DNA of 64,000 nucleotides, from assembly GCF_014196195.1 (NCBI RefSeq), contig NZ_JACIDF010000014.1:1-64000 (forward strand), in the 5' to 3' direction. Within the stretch, counting starts at the first letter, position 1, and each line of letters starts with the position of its first letter. The notes beneath the pieces are model-generated. The model worked only from the letters and a program-made list of their open reading frames with translations, searched no databases and was not told the DNA's origin. Shown here piece after piece: positions 60,818 to 64,000 of this stretch. The translations under genes and the position numbers were made by a program. This DNA is from Anoxybacteroides rupiense (GTDB lineage Bacteria; Bacillota; Bacilli; Bacillales; Anoxybacillaceae).

Positions 60818-60878
60818 CCTAAATCTGTATTAAGCTTGATTTCAAATATATATTATGATTTTGAACTTACAGTCACAA

Positions 60879-60908
60879 AGCCTCAATTCCTTTCGGGGAA
60901 TTGGGGCT
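60879..60908 (+). other. Hairpin in the leader of the radC-like gene
   Basis: AGCCTCAATTCC (60879-60890) pairs with GGAATTGGGGCT (60897-60908). It is followed by TATTTCTATTTTAGGAGGG, so it may be a weak terminator or a leader structure just before the ribosome site. Confidence 0.5.
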
Positions 60909-60932
60909 ATTTCTATTTTAGGAGGGAAAAGG

Positions 60933-61442
60933 ATGAGCAAGTACCAAACCGTCAACCATCATCAGCTAGAGTTGCTAGAAAGAGAGGTGTCCATCAAACA
61001 GCCAGCCAAGCGCATCAATATTGTCAGCTTGAAGCTCGTTCGGGAGTCGAGTGTGCTGTACAGGGAGCGGCAAATCAAATCTCCGGAAGATGCGTACAAG
61101 CTGCTGAAGCCGTTTCTTGTGGAAGCGGACCGTGAGAAGTTTGTCGTTGTCTGCCTTGACACGAAAAACCAGCCGACTGCCATCAACGTCTGCCATGTTG
61201 GAAGTCTGAACGCTAGCATTGTGCATCCGAGGGAGGTGATGAAGGCTGCCATTCTCTCCAACTCGGCTTCTATCATCGTAGCCCATAATCATCCCAGCGG
61301 TCATTGTGAGCCGTCGAGGGAAGACATTGAGGTAACGAAACGGTTAGTAGAGGCTGGGGGAATTGTTGGCATTGATGTGCTAGACCATTTGATTGTTTGC
61401 CCTGACAGATATTTGTCGCTGAAAGAAAAAGGATATATTTGA
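60933..61442 (+). CDS. RadC-like JAB-domain protein
   Basis: 169 aa. MPN/JAB fold with the metal motif seen as VAHNHPSGHCEPSREDIEVTKRL (HxHPSG...D) and an upstream Glu in ESSVLYRERQIK. It lacks the N-terminal UPF0758/HhH part of chromosomal RadC and is the short type common on plasmids, phages and integrative elements; its function is unclear. ATG 60933 follows AGGAGGG. First of three small genes leading to a broken recombinase gene. Confidence 0.85.
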   Translation: MSKYQTVNHHQLELLEREVSIKQPAKRINIVSLKLVRESSVLYRERQIKSPEDAYKLLKPFLVEADREKFVVVCLDTKNQPTAINVCHVGSLNASIVHPREVMKAAILSNSASIIVAHNHPSGHCEPSREDIEVTKRLVEAGGIVGIDVLDHLIVCPDRYLSLKEKGYI

Positions 61443-61456
61443 GAGGAGACGAGAAG

Positions 61457-61756
61457 ATGTTACACATGAATTGGTTTGTAAGGACAATGAAAAGAACGTT
61501 CAACGTAGCAGTCAACATTGACGAGGTGGGCTATGAAGCGTACGAATTCTATCACGAAGAACTGGACAACTATCTTGTGCCTGAAGAGCATCTGGAAAAG
61601 CTGCCGAATCCGCTGCTTTTTGAGACTCTAGCGTATGTCGATGGGAACGGAAACGAGTGGATAGCGGGGTTTGTGAGAGATGAGGAAACGGGGGAGAAAT
61701 TGTACGAGGTGTGGATAAAGAACGGGGAGCCAATCGCTTACGAAATATATGTCTGA
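61457..61756 (+). CDS. Hypothetical acidic small protein
   Basis: 99 aa, strongly acidic (many Glu, Tyr, Trp): MLHMNWFVRTMKRTFNVAV at the start, then NEWIAGFVRDEETGEKLYEVWIK. GAGGAGAC is 6 nt before ATG 61457. No family recognised. Fourteen bases after the radC-like gene, so the same transcript. Acidic small proteins on mobile elements can be DNA mimics or anti-restriction factors, but nothing in the sequence shows that. Confidence 0.6.
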   Translation: MLHMNWFVRTMKRTFNVAVNIDEVGYEAYEFYHEELDNYLVPEEHLEKLPNPLLFETLAYVDGNGNEWIAGFVRDEETGEKLYEVWIKNGEPIAYEIYV

Positions 61757-61815
61757 GATTGGCGGATGTTCGTTCGAGAATCTCACGGCTAGACCAAATG
61801 AAAGGGGAAGGGAAA

Positions 61816-62067
61816 ATGGCAAAATACCATCGCATCATCATTGACGGAGTACCGTACTACCGGGAATACAGCTACGGATTGGACGGCTACGGGGAGATGC
61901 TTAGCGAGGACGAGCTCGTTCAGCAGCTGCTGGAGGAAGCGGTGGACGAGGAGATTGAGATTAGCCAAAGGGAAATCGAAGCCGCTCTGCGCCGGATTGC
62001 AGACCGTAACGACCGCAACTTACTGCAAAGCTACATCCGCTACCTGGAGCGAATCAGCCGGGAATGA
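61816..62067 (+). CDS. Hypothetical small protein
   Basis: 83 aa, MAKYHRIIIDGVPYYREYSY at the start, followed by two acidic helices (LSEDELVQQLLEEAVDEEIEI). GAAAGGGGAAGGG precedes ATG 61816; an in-frame ATG at 61798 is possible. Same strand and spacing as the two genes before it. Not recognised. Confidence 0.55.
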   Translation: MAKYHRIIIDGVPYYREYSYGLDGYGEMLSEDELVQQLLEEAVDEEIEISQREIEAALRRIADRNDRNLLQSYIRYLERISRE

Positions 62068-62252
62068 GACCGACTCACGACATTTCTTTCGGCAATCTCA
62101 CGACAAAACTAAATGGATTTCAACCATGCATGGCAGATTCGATGAACGTCAAGGAACCGCTATGCTTTCATTGTCAAAAAACTCCCGACATTATTATATA
62201 ACTGTCGTGAGTAGGAAGGAGAGAGACAATCGTGAAAACATATCACTGGTAG

Positions 62253-62294
62253 AAGGCTATTGATGTATAACCACGTACATCAATAGCCTTTTTA
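62253..62294 (+). terminator. Terminator before the recombinase fragment
   Basis: AAGGCTATTGATGTA (62253-62267) pairs perfectly with TACATCAATAGCCTT (62276-62290), then TTTT. In the 180 bp before it the motif CTCACGACA recurs (near 62053-62105), with an inverted TGTCGTGAG near 62203. Confidence 0.75.
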
Positions 62295-62316
62295 CATTTT
62301 AGGAGGCGAATGGAGC

Positions 62317-62442
62317 TTGGATATAGAGAAGTTTGAGAAATGGCTTTTTGCGGAGGGGAAAGCCCCCAAAACTATCGAGTCGTATGTGAACGATGTGAAA
62401 GGATTCCAATCGTACTTGCGGGAGAAGCTGAAGGACATGTGA
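62317..62442 (+). pseudogene. Tyrosine recombinase/integrase, N-terminal fragment truncated by IS3
   Basis: TTG 62317 with AGGAGG upstream opens a frame reading MDIEKFEKWLFAEGKAPKTI followed by ESYVNDVKGFQSYLREKLKD. This is a SAM-like core-binding domain as found at the N-terminus of XerC/phage-type integrases (x-T-I-x-S-Y-x-x-D-x-x-x-F). The frame ends after 41 codons at a TGA formed by the first bases of the inserted IS. No catalytic domain (R-HxxR-Y) is found after the IS. Confidence 0.75.
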
Positions 62443-62514
62443 TGCTAGACTAAATAGTGGACACCGAGAATCGAGAATGCGACAATAAACCTAGCAAAAT
62501 CGAGGTGTCCGAAG

Positions 62515-62802
62515 ATGAGTCAGAAATATGACAAAGAGTTCAAAATCCCAACCGTAAAAATGATTCAGGAACAGGGGAAGCCGGTGGCGCAGGTCGCCCG
62601 AGAATTGGGCGTATCCGACAATACTCTGTACCGCTGGATCAACGAATTCAAACAGGATCCGGTCCATGCGTTTCGCGGCAGCGGCAACCTGAAAATCGAG
62701 GAAAAAACCCTTCTCGAAATGCAGAAACGAATCCGCCAACTCGAGATGGAGAACGAAATTTTAAAAAAGGCGATGCACATCTTCGCAAAAGACCGGAACT
62801 GA
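62515..62802 (+). CDS. IS3-family transposase OrfA
   Basis: 95 aa. HTH_Tnp_1 domain (KYDKEFKIPTVKMIQEQGKP...VARELGVSDNTLYRWINEF) and a C-terminal leucine-zipper-like helix (LEMQKRIRQLEMENEILKKAM) used for dimerisation. It ends in the -1 frameshift zone that links it to orfB. Confidence 0.9.
   Translation: MSQKYDKEFKIPTVKMIQEQGKPVAQVARELGVSDNTLYRWINEFKQDPVHAFRGSGNLKIEEKTLLEMQKRIRQLEMENEILKKAMHIFAKDRN
62763..62769 (+). other. Programmed -1 frameshift heptamer A-AAA-AAG
   Basis: The heptamer is in the right phase (codons AAA 62764-62766, AAG 62767-62769). After a one-base backward slip, reading continues GDAHLRKRPELIFAFIHKH and into orfB without a stop, giving the OrfAB transposase. Confidence 0.75.
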
Positions 62803-62849
62803 TCTTTGCGTTTATCCACAAACACCGCTCCAAGTATCCGGTATCGGAG

Positions 62850-63665
62850 ATGTGCAAGGTTTTGAACGTATCCCGGAGTGGTTATTATCAATGGACCAGG
62901 CGCCAGGAAAGCGAGCAAAAGAAACGTCGCCGAGAACTGGAACAACAGATTAGCCGTATCTTTGTGGACTCGCGTCGCCTGTACGGCAGCCCGAAGATCG
63001 CTCAAGTCTTGCGCCAGCAAGGTGTTCGGGTATCCGAAAAAACGGTCGCCCGCATCATGAAGGAACTGGGGCTTAAGTCGCGCACCGTCAAGACATACAA
63101 GGCGACGACGAACTCGAACCACAATCTGCCAGTGCATGACAATGTGCTGAACCAGCAGTTCAGGGCACAAGCTCCCAATCAAGTCTGGATGGCGGACATC
63201 ACTTACGTTCCGACAGACGAGGGATGGCTCTATGTCGCGAGCGTGATGGACTTGTACACGCGCAAAATCGTAGGCTGGCACGCCGATGAGCGAATGACCA
63301 AGGAATTGGTCCTGCAAGCTCTGGATCAGGCTTACAACCGTCAACGGCCGAAAGGCGAAGTCCTGCATCATTCCGATCGCGGCAGCCAATACGCATCTCA
63401 TGAGTACCAAAAACGGCTCTTGAAATACGGGATGAAATGCAGCATGAGCCGCAAGGGCAACTGCTATGACAATGCCTGCATCGAATCGTTCCACAGCGTG
63501 CTCAAAAAGGAACTCGTCTATCTGGAGAAGTTCAGAACCCGCAAGGAAGCCCAAAGTCGGATTTTTGAATACATCGAGTTTTTCTACAACCGGAAACGCG
63601 TACATTCCGCTATCGGGTATCTTACACCTTTTCAATACGAACGAATGTACGGTCAAATTGCGTAA
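62850..63665 (+). CDS. IS3-family transposase OrfB (DDE integrase core)
   Basis: 271 aa from ATG 62850; translated mainly as the C-terminal part of OrfAB, whose frame extends upstream to about 62770. HTH_21 region (YGSPKIAQVLRQQGVRVSEKTVARIMKELGL), then rve integrase core: Asp in WMADITYVP, Asp in HHSDRGSQYAS and Glu in NACIESFHSVLKKE, the DDE triad with the usual 35-residue spacing. Intact, so the element may still move. Confidence 0.92.
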   Translation: MCKVLNVSRSGYYQWTRRQESEQKKRRRELEQQISRIFVDSRRLYGSPKIAQVLRQQGVRVSEKTVARIMKELGLKSRTVKTYKATTNSNHNLPVHDNVLNQQFRAQAPNQVWMADITYVPTDEGWLYVASVMDLYTRKIVGWHADERMTKELVLQALDQAYNRQRPKGEVLHHSDRGSQYASHEYQKRLLKYGMKCSMSRKGNCYDNACIESFHSVLKKELVYLEKFRTRKEAQSRIFEYIEFFYNRKRVHSAIGYLTPFQYERMYGQIA

Positions 63666-63706
63666 TTTTCTCGATTCTGGCTGTCCAATCTATTGACAGA
63701 GGTCCA

Positions 63707-63882
63707 AAATTCATTCGTCCCCTTATCCAAGGACAGAGAAACAGTAGCATTTGTTGTATCGTCAGTAGTTGTATTTGCTGTATCATGCCTGTATAGAGGG
63801 ATTCTTCTCTCATTTTAAAACAGAGATCTTTCATCTTTCTCCGTTCAATACAACAAAGGAAGCGTTTACATCTATTAAAAAA
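63707..63882. other. Short spacer between two insertion sequences
   Basis: AT-rich, no gene. AGGAAGCGTTTACA at 63857-63870 resembles a CcpA cre site (12 of 14), and could be left from a sugar operon promoter interrupted by the next element. Confidence 0.35.
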
Positions 63883-64000
63883 GGCTCTATGTCAATTGTT
63901 GGGGTACACTTATCGAAGGGCCCCTTTTTTTGTAGTTGACTAGATGAGTGAACATAAAGCTTTATTTCTTAATCTCTTAAAGTTCCGAATGCCATATGAC
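63883..64000. mobile_element. One end of an ISL3-family element, cut by right window edge
   Basis: GGCTCTATGTCAATTGTTGG and following GGTAC at 63883 onward matches the remembered ISL3-family terminus (GGCTCTTTGTCAA...TTGGGGTAC). The transposase gene would lie beyond the window. Confidence 0.6.

Larger units (their letters stand above)
62440..63706 (+). mobile_element. IS3-family insertion sequence (about 1.27 kb)
   Basis: Contains orfA and orfB in -1 relation. Inverted repeats: TGGACACCGAGAATCGAGAA (62458-62477) and, on the other strand, TGGACAGCCAGAATCGAGAA (63687-63668). The similarity extends outward in imperfect form to TGATGC... at 62440 and TGGACC... at 63706, which I take as the ends. 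A target duplication was not visible, so an adjacent deletion may have followed insertion. Confidence 0.8.

Noticed and set aside
62565-63656. 363-codon minus-strand frame opposite the IS3 transposase
   Set aside because: It mirrors orfA/orfB, which have full DDE and HTH motifs; the antisense product has no protein-like features.

Overview
The window looks like chromosome of a low-to-moderate GC Gram-positive of the Bacillaceae, most likely a thermophile of the Geobacillus/Parageobacillus/Anoxybacillus group. Reasons: strong AAAGGAGG ribosome binding sites, Bacillus gene pairs (ywpF-ssbB, ywqB-ywqA, comK, gmu genes, LCP-mnaA), an S-layer protein whose signal peptide begins like SbsB of G. stearothermophilus, and the SecA2/SlaP S-layer export pair. 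The genus is inference. No rRNA, tRNA or CRISPR array was seen.

Layout. (1) 1-1353: an IS1182-family element running off the left edge. (2) 2.1-4.5 kb: an EAL c-di-GMP protein, an AlkD-type DNA glycosylase and a decayed short-chain dehydrogenase. (3) 4.7-13.4 kb: a gmu-type glucomannan/beta-manno-oligosaccharide set: mannose-6-P isomerase, PTS IIB-IIA-IIC, GH1 phospho-glycosidase, GntR repressor and a ROK fructokinase. It is split by a VanZ protein, a Gfo/Idh oxidoreductase and a 33-aa zinc-ribbon gene. (4) 13.5-17.2 kb: an autoregulated-looking TetR/DHA2 efflux unit preceded by a 53-aa ORF, then a second TetR that appears leaderless. (5) 17.5-29.7 kb: mixed housekeeping and accessory genes: an unknown membrane-anchored protein, DUF779 + aldehyde dehydrogenase, VanZ, comK with an upstream mini-ORF, DUF1284, aspartokinase, an acidic LPXTA-like surface protein with its class D sortase, ywpF and ssbB. 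(6) 29.9-36.2 kb: SNF2 helicase/SWIM pair with a coupled 44-aa basic peptide, and a multi-repeat NlpC/P60 endopeptidase.

(7) 36.3-45.8 kb: a secondary cell-wall polysaccharide locus (LCP ligase, MnaA, UDP-glucose and UDP-ManNAc dehydrogenases, WecG/TagA transferase, MurJ/Wzx flippase, Wzy-like polymerase). It could make a ManNAcA-containing wall polymer. (8) 45.9-60.7 kb: an S-layer island: SlaP and SecA2, a 1152-aa subtilase, three SLH-anchored enzymes (HExxH putative metallopeptidase, lytic transglycosylase-like, NlpC/P60) and the S-layer protein with tandem promoters and a long 5' UTR stem-loop. Regions 7 and 8 plausibly work together: 7 builds a wall polymer, SLH domains bind such polymers, SecA2/SlaP exports the lattice protein, and the anchored hydrolases and protease remodel wall and lattice. 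The S-layer gene itself looks mosaic.

(9) 60.9-64.0 kb: mobile debris directly downstream of the S-layer gene: a RadC/JAB protein, two small unknown genes, a tyrosine-recombinase gene cut after 41 codons by an IS3-family element, and one end of an ISL3-family element running off the right edge.
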